NCBI GenBank assembly: GCA_030430495.1
Contig: JAUIKM010000023.1
Span: forward strand, 1 to 64,000
Source of the DNA: a bacterium
GTDB taxonomy: Bacteria; Bacteroidota; Ignavibacteria; Kapaibacteriales; UBA7675
Reading direction: 5' to 3'
Length of the DNA: 64,000 nucleotides
Positions 8,538 through 17,035 of this stretch are shown piece by piece (within the stretch, counting starts at the first letter, position 1; each line of letters begins with the position of its first letter). Both the position numbers and the translations under genes were made by a program. A model generated the notes under the pieces. The model saw nothing but the letters and a program-made list of their open reading frames with translations. It did not search any database and was not told the DNA's origin.

Positions 8538-9470
8538 TCACTTCGGATTCATGAACTTGCTCCACGCGTATTCCGTCGGAACCTTGCGGCCTTCTTTCGC
8601 CAGGTCGATCAGGAACTGAGCCGTCGTCTGTACAACCCACTCGAAGTTCTCATCCTGTACCGACGAAGCCTCGGCGTCGGGCGCGGGATTCATGTAGTCG
8701 ATGGCGTAGGGCACGTCGTCTTCCACGGCAAATTCCACCGTGTTGAAGTCGTATCCCAGCGCTTCGCAGATCTTGATGCAGTACTCTTCGATCTGTTTGC
8801 GGCGCTTTTCTGTCAACTCAAAGTCCGCCACGTAGCGCAGGTGGTGCGGATTGCGCGGGTCGTAGGGCATGATGTGCACGTGTTTGCGGCCGATCACGTA
8901 GCAGCGGTAGTACTCCGTGAAGTTAACATTGGCCTGCAGCACCATCGTCGTGTCGCCCGACTCGTTGTACGCCTCGAACAACTCCTGCGCATTGTCGACC
9001 TTGTAGACCTGTTTCCAGCCGCCGCCGTCGTGCGGTTTCAGGAAGGCCGGGAATCCGACGTAGTCGAAGACTTCGTCCCAGTTGAGCGGGAACATGAGAT
9101 TCCGGAACGACTCGCTGCTCGTGCCCTCGGGGTGTTCCTTGGACGGCAGCAGCGCCGTGCGCGGCACCGGCACGCCGATCTGCGACGCCAGCGCGTAGTT
9201 GAAAAACTTGTCGTCGGCGCTCCACCAGAACGGATTGTTAACAACCCGCGTGCCGGTCAGCGCCGCGTTTTTCAACAGCGAGCGGTAAAAGGGAATGTCG
9301 TGGGAGATGCGGTCCAGAATGACGTCGTATTTGCTCAGCTCGGCCATCTTGACCGCACCGACTTTAACAAACTCGGCGCAGACGTCGTCCACGTCCATGC
9401 TGTTAATGCGTTCGACCAGGGCAGGCGGGAAGGATTGCTCCATCCCGAATAACAATCCGATAGTTTTCAT
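8538..9470 (-). CDS. ATP-grasp enzyme, RimK-like, substrate unknown
   Basis: This 310-residue protein has an ATP-grasp layout. An N-terminal pre-ATP-grasp region (MKTIGLLFGMEQSFPPALVE) is followed by FFNYALASQIGVPVPRTALL at the start of the ATP-binding fold. A lysine and Gly-rich loop follows in FPAFLKPHDGGGWKQVYKV. The metal-binding end is NTVEFAVEDDVPYAIDYMNP, with the usual acidic and Asn residues. Members ligate a carboxylate to an amine or thiol through an acylphosphate. ATG at 9470 is preferred over an upstream alternative. The next gene upstream is a Gfo/Idh/MocA oxidoreductase about 100 bp away, so the two may share a pathway, but the substrate cannot be read from sequence. Confidence 0.78.
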   Translation of the reverse strand: MKTIGLLFGMEQSFPPALVERINSMDVDDVCAEFVKVGAVKMAELSKYDVILDRISHDIPFYRSLLKNAALTGTRVVNNPFWWSADDKFFNYALASQIGVPVPRTALLPSKEHPEGTSSESFRNLMFPLNWDEVFDYVGFPAFLKPHDGGGWKQVYKVDNAQELFEAYNESGDTTMVLQANVNFTEYYRCYVIGRKHVHIMPYDPRNPHHLRYVADFELTEKRRKQIEEYCIKICEALGYDFNTVEFAVEDDVPYAIDYMNPAPDAEASSVQDENFEWVVQTTAQFLIDLAKEGRKVPTEYAWSKFMNPK

Positions 9471-9570
9471 GCGTAGTCCTTGCAATTTGCAGCGACGTGG
9501 CCAAAAGTGACAATTTGTATGTGTTAACTGTTCGTTCGAATTTGTGCGGCCACCCGATCACACAAAAGTG

Positions 9571-10581
9571 TTAATCGATCAGTATGACTTCCGTGCGCTC
9601 GCGCGCCGAAACGTACATCGCCTCGATAATGCGCATGCGCTCGTAGGCCTCGCGGCCCGTCGATACCGTCGGCACCAGCCCGCGCACGGCGTTCAGAAAA
9701 TGCTGAAGCTCCGTGTGATAGGACTTGCGGATGACGTTCTTGCGCGTCAGCCCCTGCAATGGATTCATCTCCACCGAAAATTCCGAACCGACGCGTTTAA
9801 TAACTTTTAACGGGTTGGCGTATGCGCTGCCTTTTGTCCCGAAGATATTACAGTAATACACCTCGTCCGGGCGCATCAATGACCAACTGGCTTCCATCGT
9901 CGCCACGCGGTCGTCGCGGAAGTTAATAAACGCCGTTACGAAGTCTTCAACATTTTTGGTTTCGTGGTAGTGTGTGGCGGCGCGTACCGAGTGCACTTCC
10001 GCGTAGTTAAACATCCACAGCATGATGTCCAGCAGCACAATGCCCAGGTCCAGCAGCACGCCGCCGCCCGCGCGGTCCGCTTCCTCCAGCCAGCGCCGTT
10101 GGTTTGAGCGCTGTGAGAGCCAACCGGATTTCATGTAAAACAACTCGCCCAGCTCGCCGCGCATTACCTTGTCTTTTAACAGCACGATGTCCGAGCGGAA
10201 GCGGTGATTCATGCCGACCATCAACTTGCGCCCCAGCCGATCCGCCGTCTCCACAATTGATTTGGCTTCGCGCGCCGAACGCGAAATCGGCTTTTCGATG
10301 AAGACGTCCAGCCCGCGTTCCATGCACGCTTCGGCAATCTCCTGGTGGCCGTCCGTGCTCGTGCACACCAGCACCGCATCGATGTTGTCGTATGCCAGCA
10401 TCTCCTCCAGGCTGCGGCAGTAATGCGGTATCGAATACCGCTCCGCCAGAATCTTGGCCTTGGAACGGTTCCGGTCGCACACAACGCGCAACTCCACATT
10501 CTTGAGCGTACTCAGGAATGGGATGTGAAAATTTTGGGCGATGTTCCCCGCCCCGATGAGAGCGACGCCGAGTTGGTTCAT
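9571..10581 (-). CDS. Gfo/Idh/MocA family NAD(P)-dependent oxidoreductase
   Basis: The 336-residue protein has an N-terminal Rossmann fold with the dinucleotide motif GVALIGAGNIAQNFHIP (residues 5-21). Then comes the family signature VFIEKPISRSAREAK near 93-107, including the conserved EKP lysine, and GMNHRFRSDI near 122. The C-terminal alpha/beta domain carries GGGVLLDLGIVLLDIMLW, placing an Asp and a hydrophobic residue where many members have D..H. The family oxidises or reduces sugars and related alcohols; the substrate is unknown. It is the likely first gene of a two-gene unit with the ATP-grasp gene. Confidence 0.85.
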   Translation of the reverse strand: MNQLGVALIGAGNIAQNFHIPFLSTLKNVELRVVCDRNRSKAKILAERYSIPHYCRSLEEMLAYDNIDAVLVCTSTDGHQEIAEACMERGLDVFIEKPISRSAREAKSIVETADRLGRKLMVGMNHRFRSDIVLLKDKVMRGELGELFYMKSGWLSQRSNQRRWLEEADRAGGGVLLDLGIVLLDIMLWMFNYAEVHSVRAATHYHETKNVEDFVTAFINFRDDRVATMEASWSLMRPDEVYYCNIFGTKGSAYANPLKVIKRVGSEFSVEMNPLQGLTRKNVIRKSYHTELQHFLNAVRGLVPTVSTGREAYERMRIIEAMYVSARERTEVILID

Positions 10582-10747
10582 AACACGACAGGAATTTGGA
10601 TCACGGTTTGCGGTATGGGTGCACCGCAGTGCACGCGCACAAAATTAGTAAAATTGCGCGTTCTTTTGCACTGGAATCGCCCCTGTGTTCCCGTTGCGGC
10701 GCAATTAGCGTCCTTTCTTCCCGGATGTTCCCCTGACCTTTAAAACC

Positions 10748-10767
10748 CGTTTTGTTTGTCGGCGGGA
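10748..10767 (+). repeat. Short copy of the TTTGTTTGTC dispersed repeat
   Basis: The sequence CCGTTTTGTTTGTCGGCGGG lies between two minus-strand genes and matches the core of the dispersed repeat family seen at 31.6, 35.6, 46.0, 50.4 and 54.5 kb. Only the core is convincing here. Confidence 0.45.
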
Positions 10768-10808
10768 GAGAAGTCTTCAGTCGGCGGGTTGTGATCAGTC
10801 GCGCAGCG

Positions 10809-11864
10809 TCAGGCCGTCAGCTCCGTCACCGCGCGCAAAACCTCTGCTGCCTCGATCCCCAGCATGCAGTCAAAATGCCCGCGCGGACAGCTTGAGCGCC
10901 CGATATGCGTGCACGGCCGGCAGCTCAGATCGCGCTCCACAATCTTCAGCGGCGTGCGGAAAGGCGCAAATCCCAGCGCCGGCGAAGTTGAACCAAAGAT
11001 CGACACAACCGGTACGCGCCGCGCCGCCGCCAGATGCGCCGCGGCCGAGTCATTGCTCACCACCGCGCGGCAGGTGTCGATGGCCGCGATGCTCTCCGCC
11101 GCCGAACCCGCCGCGCCGACGTCCGTCAATTTATCGCCGTACCTGAAATGCCGCCGGAACTCCGTCATCGTCTCGGCGTCTTCCGCTCCGCCGATCAGCA
11201 CGATTCCTTGGGCCCCTCCCTGCTCAAGCAGTTCATTGCCCAGCTCGGCAAAACGCTCTGCCGGCCAGCGTTTGGTCAGGTGCCGCGCGCCCGGCGCCAG
11301 GCCGATCTTATCTCTGCCCGCGTGGAACTCCGGTAATGCCGGCCGATAAGCGCCCGCGGCTCTGTCTTCCGGCAGCCAGATTTCGAGCCCGTCGCCGTCG
11401 TCCGGCAGGTCGAGCCGCGCCGCCGCGTCCAGATAGCGCTGCGGCACCGGCGGCAGACTTGTGGCCCGCTCCGCTCCGCGCCACACCAGCGTCAGTTTGC
11501 CCAGGCGGTGTTTGTCGATTGTGTATATCTCACGGCTCAGCTGTTTGCGGACTTTTTTGGATCGGCGGTTGTTTTGCAGGTCGAGGATAATATCCGGCGA
11601 GTTTCCGCCCAGCGCAGCCCTGATGTCGTCGGCCGTCGAGGCCGCATCGCGTGCGCGGTCGTAGGCGCTGACGCCGTCGACGTAAGGGGAATAGCGGTAG
11701 AGGTCGACGCCGGCCGCGCCCACGAGCATGTGAATGGTGCTGTCGGGGAAGCGCCGCCGCAGGAGGCGCGGCAGCGCTGAACAGAGAATAATGTCGCCGA
11801 AGGAGGAAAGGCGGATCAGCAGAATTGAACGCGGGTCGTTTGCGGCCGCGATATCAGTTTTCAT
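10809..11864 (-). CDS. Glycosyltransferase family 9 (heptosyltransferase-like)
   Basis: This 351-residue protein fits ADP-heptose:LPS heptosyltransferases. It begins with SILLIRLSSFGDIILCSALP, the usual N-terminal phosphate-binding region, and has the C-terminal nucleotide-sugar region with GLAPGARHLTKRWPAERFAE, then VSNDSAAAHLAAARRVPVVS and IFGSTSPALGFAP. The enzymes add heptose to the inner core of lipopolysaccharide at the cytoplasmic face. A Cys-containing tail (CRPCTHIGRSSCPRGHFDCM) is typical of many family members. The start overlaps the end of nuoC by 11 bases, suggesting co-transcription. Confidence 0.88.
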   Translation of the reverse strand: MKTDIAAANDPRSILLIRLSSFGDIILCSALPRLLRRRFPDSTIHMLVGAAGVDLYRYSPYVDGVSAYDRARDAASTADDIRAALGGNSPDIILDLQNNRRSKKVRKQLSREIYTIDKHRLGKLTLVWRGAERATSLPPVPQRYLDAAARLDLPDDGDGLEIWLPEDRAAGAYRPALPEFHAGRDKIGLAPGARHLTKRWPAERFAELGNELLEQGGAQGIVLIGGAEDAETMTEFRRHFRYGDKLTDVGAAGSAAESIAAIDTCRAVVSNDSAAAHLAAARRVPVVSIFGSTSPALGFAPFRTPLKIVERDLSCRPCTHIGRSSCPRGHFDCMLGIEAAEVLRAVTELTA

Positions 11865-12378
11865 CCGGATTCATGGAGGGCAGCGGCAGGGAGCCGGGCA
11901 CGCCCATCACCGGGAAGTCCTTGCGCAGCGGATAGATCGGCTCGCCGGACTCGGGGTCGACGTAGTCTTCCGGCATGTAAAAACGGCGCAGGTCCGGGTG
12001 GTTCTCAAAGTAGATGCCGTACATGTCGTAGGTCTCGCGCTCGTACCAGTTGGCGCTTTCCCAGACTTCCACCAGCGAGGCCACCGACGGATCTTTTTCG
12101 CCCAGCGATACGCGCAGGCGGATGCGGTGTTTGTGCGTCAGCGAATAGAGCGTGTAAATCACGTCGTAGCGCAACGGCCGGCGGTCGTACCAGTCGATGG
12201 CCGTCACGTCGCGCAGTTGCTCAAAACGCGTGTCGGGATTGTCCCGCAGTTCGCGCGTCGCTTCAATCAGATCGTCGGCGTCGACGGCAAAAGTCAGGTC
12301 GCCGCGATGTTCGTAGACGTCCACGGATCCGCAAATCGGTGCAAGCACACCCAGAACTGTTTCTTTCGTACCAGCCAC
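11854..12378 (-). CDS. nuoC: NADH-quinone oxidoreductase subunit C (30 kDa subunit), isolated
   Basis: This 174-residue protein carries the complex I 30-kDa subunit signature: WYERETYDMYGIYFENHPDL near 111-130, RRFYMPEDY after it, and PLRKDFPVMG near the end. In complex I it is part of the peripheral arm, next to NuoD and the quinone site. What is odd is the setting: no nuoA, B, D or other subunit gene is in the window, and its neighbours are a glycosyltransferase and a fatty acid hydroxylase-like gene. It may be a scattered complex I gene or a second copy. Confidence 0.9.
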   Translation of the reverse strand: MAGTKETVLGVLAPICGSVDVYEHRGDLTFAVDADDLIEATRELRDNPDTRFEQLRDVTAIDWYDRRPLRYDVIYTLYSLTHKHRIRLRVSLGEKDPSVASLVEVWESANWYERETYDMYGIYFENHPDLRRFYMPEDYVDPESGEPIYPLRKDFPVMGVPGSLPLPSMNPDEN

Positions 12379-12391
12379 GACGTTTTCCCCC

Positions 12392-13060
12392 TTAGTCCTT
12401 GTTGAGCGGAGTTTCCACCCGCGTTTTGATTGATTGGCGCCGCGCGCGCACGTAATCCGGCACCGTGCCGAAAACGTAGTCCCACAGCGGGTTGCTCACA
12501 CCATACGCCGTTGAGTCATCGACGAAATGGTGTTTCATGTGATATTCCTTCAGGAATTGCCCAACCCGGCCTCTCAGGCGCATATGATGCGTTGCGTAAT
12601 GAATGCTGTCGTAGGACACATAGCCGAACAGGAAGCCGGCAAACATGGCTTCCGCCGCCGCCGCGAACAGCAGATCAAACAGTCCGTAAAACGCAACGGC
12701 CAGCGGCAGGCTGACCAGCAAAGGCATCACCAGGCGCGTGCTGTCGCGCGGATAATCATGGTGAATGCCGTGCACCAGAAAGTGCAATTTTTTTGCGAGG
12801 GCTGATTTGGGCTCATAGTGAAAAGCCCAGCGATGAATGGCGTATTCGGTAAACGTCCACAGCGTCGTCCCGCCCAGAAAGGCGAGTGCAATCTGCCAGA
12901 TCGGAATTTGTCCAAAACTCATCCACAACATCCACCCGATAACCGGTACAAATACAAGCACCGGCGTGGCCGGATGAATGTGCGAGAAGTACTCGAGAAT
13001 CGGGTTCTTAAAGAGTGGAATTGTCTCGTCTTTGTTCGACACAAACTTCGCATTTGCCAT
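12392..13060 (-). CDS. Fatty acid hydroxylase superfamily membrane protein (2-hydroxylase-like)
   Basis: The 222-residue protein has four or so membrane segments and the histidine clusters of the di-iron hydroxylase superfamily: HRWAFH, HFLVHGIHHDYP, HYATHHMR and HMKHHF. The spacing (HxxxxH, HxxxHH, HxxHH) is that of Scs7/FA2H-type fatty acid 2-hydroxylases. Such enzymes hydroxylate acyl chains of membrane lipids, and 2-hydroxy fatty acids are common in FCB sphingolipids or lipid A; the substrate here is inferred. ATG at 13060 (MANAKF) is preferred over an upstream in-frame start. It lies 13 bp before nuoC on the same strand. Confidence 0.85.
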   Translation of the reverse strand: MANAKFVSNKDETIPLFKNPILEYFSHIHPATPVLVFVPVIGWMLWMSFGQIPIWQIALAFLGGTTLWTFTEYAIHRWAFHYEPKSALAKKLHFLVHGIHHDYPRDSTRLVMPLLVSLPLAVAFYGLFDLLFAAAAEAMFAGFLFGYVSYDSIHYATHHMRLRGRVGQFLKEYHMKHHFVDDSTAYGVSNPLWDYVFGTVPDYVRARRQSIKTRVETPLNKD

Positions 13061-13263
13061 ATCTGTGGCCTTCCGGATAGAGCAATGATTGCCGGCCCAA
13101 CGAACAACAATCACCCCGCAATCTACGGAATTTTATCCATTTTCGATTTCGGCGTCCGGGATTGCGGCAGGGGTGATTTGCCGGGCTGCAAACGACGAGC
13201 GAGGAACTTTTGTAGTTTTGACCCTTCAGTTCCTTTTGACCTGCATTTGAACGGAATGACACT

Positions 13264-14037
13264 ATGCGTTTGAACAACAAAATTGCATTGATCAGCGGCG
13301 CATCCGCGGGCATCGGCCGCGCCACGGCACGCAGCCTGGCGGCGGAAGGCGCACGACTCATTCTCACCGCGCGCCGCCGCGAACGACTCGGGGAACTGGC
13401 GGCCGAGCTGAAAAACGAGTTCGGAACCGACTCGTTTCTCATTCCGCTCGACGTGCGCGTGCAGTCGGACGTCGAACAGCAGATCAAAAACCTGCCGGCC
13501 GACTGGCGGAATATCGACATCCTCGTCAACAACGCCGGGCTCTCGCGCGGGCTGGAACCGCTGCAGGAAGGTTTGATCGACAACTGGGAAGAAATGATCG
13601 ACACCAACGTCAAAGGACTGCTTTACATGTCGCGCGCGGTCATGCCGGGTCTGCTGGCGCGCAATGACGGTATTATTGTCAATATTGGGTCGATCGCCGG
13701 GCGCGAAGTGTATCCGGGCGGCAACGTCTACTGCGCCACCAAACACGCCGTCAAGGCGATTTCCGACGGCATGCGCATCGACACCAACGGGTCCGGCGTG
13801 CGCGTGGTCAATATCGACCCCGGTCTGGTTGAAACCGAGTTTGCCGGCGTCCGTTTCCACGGCGATCAGGAGCGCGCCCGCAAAGTCTACGAAGGTTACA
13901 CGCCGCTGCGCGGCGAGGACGTGGCCGAAGCCGTTCTCTTTGCGGTCACGCGGCCCAAACACGTCGTCATTGCCGATCTGCTGATTTTCCCGGCCGACCA
14001 GGCCTCGTCCACAATTGTCAATAAAACGCTGTCCTGA
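13264..14037 (+). CDS. Short-chain dehydrogenase/reductase, YdfG-like
   Basis: This 257-residue SDR has the TGxxxGIG-type motif as SGASAGIGRATA (11-22), NNAG at about 90, catalytic Ser in NIGSIAG, and the YxxxK pair in YCATKHAVK near 158. The tail PLRGEDVAEAVLFAVTRP closely follows the YdfG/serine-3-dehydrogenase type, which oxidises 3-hydroxy acids with NADP. The TARRRERL segment after beta-2 carries the arginines expected for NADP preference. It diverges from the hydroxylase gene and precedes the ABC ATPase gene by 47 bp. Confidence 0.92.
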   Translation: MRLNNKIALISGASAGIGRATARSLAAEGARLILTARRRERLGELAAELKNEFGTDSFLIPLDVRVQSDVEQQIKNLPADWRNIDILVNNAGLSRGLEPLQEGLIDNWEEMIDTNVKGLLYMSRAVMPGLLARNDGIIVNIGSIAGREVYPGGNVYCATKHAVKAISDGMRIDTNGSGVRVVNIDPGLVETEFAGVRFHGDQERARKVYEGYTPLRGEDVAEAVLFAVTRPKHVVIADLLIFPADQASSTIVNKTLS

Positions 14038-14084
14038 GCGCTGCGCGCGCCGGATGTACTGTTAAACACAGGTCGGACCGAGGC

Positions 14085-15194
14085 ATGGCTGAAATCACGC
14101 TCGACGGGCTCAATAAAGTTTATGACAACGGCTTTCACGCCGTGCGCAACGTCTCGCTGGACGTCGCCGAAGGTGAGTTCCTCGTGCTGCTCGGTCCGTC
14201 GGGCTGCGGCAAATCCACCACGCTGCGGATGATAGCCGGGTTGGAGGAGATCAGCAGCGGAAAACTGCTGTTCGACGGCGAGGACGTCACGCAGCGCGCG
14301 GCGCGCGACCGCGACGTCGGAATGGTCTTCCAGAATTACGCGCTTTATCCACACCTGACGGTGTTTGAGAATATCGCCTTTCCGCTTCGCATCCAGAAGC
14401 TGGCCAAAACGGACGTGGCGGCGCGCGTTCGGGCCACCTCAAACATGTTGGGGCTGGACGAACTGCTGGAGCGCAAACCCAAACAGCTGAGCGGCGGCCA
14501 ACGTCAGCGCGTGGCGCTGGGACGCGCCATCGTGCGCAAACCGCGTGTTTTCCTGTTTGACGAACCGCTGTCCAATCTGGACGCCAAACTGCGCATGCGC
14601 ATGCGCAGCGAAATCATTCAGCTGCATCGCAGCATCGGCGTGGCGGCCGTTTACGTCACGCACGACCAGACCGAGGCGATGACAATGGGCGACAGGATAG
14701 CGATCATGAACGGCGGGGAACTGGTGCAGCTGGGCACGCCGCGCGAGGTCTACGACAATCCCGCGGATCGTTTTGTGGCCGGTTTCCTGGGCAGTCCCAG
14801 CATGAACTTTTTTGAGGGCGAGCTACGCGACGGTCGATTATTCAGCGAAGACGGCAACGGCATTCAACTGGAGCTGGACGCGCGGTCTTTTGCGGGCGCG
14901 CCGCCGGGCGGCCGCTACAAGGTGGCCGTCGGCATTCGGCCCGAAGCACTACACCGGCGCGAAGCGGAGTTTGTGTCGGCCGAAGCAGCGGGAGACCTGC
15001 ACGTTTTTGATGCGAAGATTGAACTACAGGAATACCTGGGACACGAGTTGCTGCTGCACTTCCGGACCGGTGACAAACAAAAAACAGCCAGAAGCGCCGG
15101 AGCAGACGAAGTAGCGACGGCAAGCGAGAATCAGCGGTTTTATGTTAAGTCGTCCGATATTTTTGTGTTTGATGCTGCCGGAAAGAGAATGTGA
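14085..15194 (+). CDS. ugpC: ABC transporter ATPase, UgpC/MalK type, without visible permease
   Basis: This 369-residue protein matches sugar-importer ATPases: Walker A GPSGCGKSTT (37-46), Q-loop VFQNYALYPHLTVFENIAFP, signature LSGGQRQRVALGRAI, Walker B VFLFDEPLSNLDAKLR, and the H-loop in YVTHDQTEAM. A TOBE regulatory domain follows, with GIRPEAL near 287. MalK-type ATPases energise uptake of sugars or glycerol phosphate, but no permease or binding-protein genes lie nearby, so it may serve several transporters. The last TOBE segment is unusual: residues about 327-348 (GDKQKTARSAGADEVATASE) replace normal family sequence and coincide with a dispersed DNA repeat read on the opposite strand. Confidence 0.88.
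   Translation: MAEITLDGLNKVYDNGFHAVRNVSLDVAEGEFLVLLGPSGCGKSTTLRMIAGLEEISSGKLLFDGEDVTQRAARDRDVGMVFQNYALYPHLTVFENIAFPLRIQKLAKTDVAARVRATSNMLGLDELLERKPKQLSGGQRQRVALGRAIVRKPRVFLFDEPLSNLDAKLRMRMRSEIIQLHRSIGVAAVYVTHDQTEAMTMGDRIAIMNGGELVQLGTPREVYDNPADRFVAGFLGSPSMNFFEGELRDGRLFSEDGNGIQLELDARSFAGAPPGGRYKVAVGIRPEALHRREAEFVSAEAAGDLHVFDAKIELQEYLGHELLLHFRTGDKQKTARSAGADEVATASENQRFYVKSSDIFVFDAAGKRM
15063..15128 (-). repeat. Dispersed repeat copy inside the ugpC-like gene
   Basis: Read on the minus strand this stretch has a GC-rich lead, then GGCTGTTTTTTGTTTGTCAC, the core of the repeat family found between genes elsewhere. It is in frame with the host gene and encodes a hydrophilic segment near its C-terminus. 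Confidence 0.55.
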
Positions 15195-15230
15195 GATGTC
15201 GGTTGAAGTCGTACGGGTGACAATTCGGGA

Positions 15231-15962
15231 TCACAATTCCATGTGGTTGTAGTCGCGCATAACCGTGCGCAGAAAATCGAATGGTTCTTCGGCAGAGACA
15301 ATTCCCGTGCGATTCTTGATTTTCTGTGCAGCGCTGCTGACCAGGTGTTTGAGCGCTTTGTTGCGCGGCCCGCGGTGGTAGCGTTCCAGAATGTCGCGAA
15401 TGAGGGAGATGTCGCTTTCGCGCAGATATTCCACCTGCGGATAGTGGACTTTGTAGCCCTCGATCCGATTCATGAGAATGGTGTCGTCCAGACTCAGGCG
15501 GCGGGAAACCTGCACAACCGTTGTACCGGCAGCCAGATCGCCCAGGCGTTGTCCGCGCCCGTTTATGAGCACAACGATCAGTGCCAGAATGTTGCAGGCG
15601 AACTTTTCAGCGAAGCCGATTATCCAGCGGATCAGGTAGCTCTCGACGGTGGCCTGCGTGCCGTCGATGCGCACCACGCGGATTTTCATGATGCGTTTGC
15701 CGATCGTCTGGCCGTCCATAAGCGACTCGGTAACGGCGTCGTAGAGAACGACGGGCAGCGCCAGCACGAACTGGAGCGTCACGAGCGTCCAGATGCCGTG
15801 GTCATCAAAACCAAATGACGGCACGACGAAAAACAGCATGGCGAGGACGTAGGCCAACTGAATCAGGAAATCGATGCCGTAAGCCATCATGCGCGTACCG
15901 ACGTTGGCGACTTCATAGTCGATGGTGACATTCTGCGCGGTGTCTATCGAGATCTTTTCCAT
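15231..15962 (-). CDS. RDD family membrane protein
   Basis: The 243-residue protein has the RDD layout: an early RMMAYGIDFLIQLAYVLAM with the Arg/Asp pair at the first membrane helix, the Asp in LPVVLYDAVTESLMDGQTIGK, and GQRLGDLAAGTTVV ending the domain near 165. A soluble tail of about 75 residues follows. RDD proteins are inner-membrane proteins of mostly unknown role, some implicated in ion exchange. It faces a divergent gene train starting with spoIIM at 16046, an arrangement seen in many FCB and actinobacterial genomes. Confidence 0.87.
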   Translation of the reverse strand: MEKISIDTAQNVTIDYEVANVGTRMMAYGIDFLIQLAYVLAMLFFVVPSFGFDDHGIWTLVTLQFVLALPVVLYDAVTESLMDGQTIGKRIMKIRVVRIDGTQATVESYLIRWIIGFAEKFACNILALIVVLINGRGQRLGDLAAGTTVVQVSRRLSLDDTILMNRIEGYKVHYPQVEYLRESDISLIRDILERYHRGPRNKALKHLVSSAAQKIKNRTGIVSAEEPFDFLRTVMRDYNHMEL

Positions 15963-16045
15963 ATCGCCAGCTTTTTGTGTAACTTCAGCGCCGAAGCAAT
16001 TTACCGGGAAAATAGTTAATTCTCTGGTGACTAAGACAAAAACGC

Positions 16046-17035
16046 ATGCGTGAAATCACCTTTCTGAAACGCAACCGCGAGAAATGGGAGAAGTACGAGG
16101 AAATTCTCGCGAATGCCCGCCGCACGGATGCCGATACACTGGCCGAGCTGTTCGTGGAGCTGACCGACGACCTGTCGTACGCGCGAACATACTACCCGAA
16201 AAGCAAAACGACGCAATATCTCAATCAGCTGGCGGCTGACGTACACCGCAATATTTATCGCACGCGCAAGCAGAATCTTGGCACGATCAAGAAATTCTGG
16301 GTCTACGACCTGCCCATGGCCCTGACGCGACGCCGTCGCGAGTTGTTCGCGTCGCTCGCAATCTATCTCTTTGCCTTTGCCGTCGGGATGTATTCCAGCG
16401 CGGTGGACGATTCGTTTGTCCGCATGATTATGGGCGACCAGTACGTGAACAAAACGATAGAGAATATCGAAAAGGGCGACCCGCTGGCGATTTACAAGGA
16501 TGAAGAGTTGACGACGATGGCGACCGGCATCGGGCTGAACAACACGTGGTACGCCTTCATGACCTTTGCTCACGGATTGTATTGGGAAGACTACTGCGCC
16601 GAAATGATATTCAAGACCGGCGTGATGGTCGGCAGTTTTCATCAGATGTTTATCAACCGGGATCTCGGCTTTGAAATGTTCCGGGTTGTGTACATTCACG
16701 GCGCGCTGGAGCTGAGCGCCATCGTGATCGCCGGCGGCGCGGGTATTGCGCTTCTCTTCGGTTTTTTGTTTCCCGGGACGCATGGACGCCTGCGTTCTTT
16801 TGGACAGGCCGTCCTGGACGGTTTGCGCATCATGCTTGGCCTGGTACCCGTTTTCGGGATGGCCGCACTGCTCGAAGGTTTTGTGACGCGCCATACGGAA
16901 ATGCCGCTGCTCCTCAGTCTGGTCATCATCGGCGGTTCGTTTGCGTTCATTATTTGGTACTTTATACTCTACCCAATGACCGTAGCCCGGTCGCAACTGA
17001 AATTATCAGGAGACATCCCGAATGGACTATCGTGA
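16046..17035 (+). CDS. Stage II sporulation protein M (SpoIIM/DUF95) family membrane protein
   Basis: This 329-residue protein has a cytosolic N-terminus (MREITFLKRNREKWEKYEEI) and five or so membrane helices. The SpoIIM signature region includes NNTWYAFMTFAHG and FVHGALEL-like YIHGALELSAIVIAGGAG. In sporulating bacteria SpoIIM acts in engulfment; in non-sporulating phyla its homologue sits in gene trains with RDD, DUF4129, MoxR and DUF58, as here, and its role is unknown. It overlaps the next gene by 14 bases. Confidence 0.87.
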   Translation: MREITFLKRNREKWEKYEEILANARRTDADTLAELFVELTDDLSYARTYYPKSKTTQYLNQLAADVHRNIYRTRKQNLGTIKKFWVYDLPMALTRRRRELFASLAIYLFAFAVGMYSSAVDDSFVRMIMGDQYVNKTIENIEKGDPLAIYKDEELTTMATGIGLNNTWYAFMTFAHGLYWEDYCAEMIFKTGVMVGSFHQMFINRDLGFEMFRVVYIHGALELSAIVIAGGAGIALLFGFLFPGTHGRLRSFGQAVLDGLRIMLGLVPVFGMAALLEGFVTRHTEMPLLLSLVIIGGSFAFIIWYFILYPMTVARSQLKLSGDIPNGLS

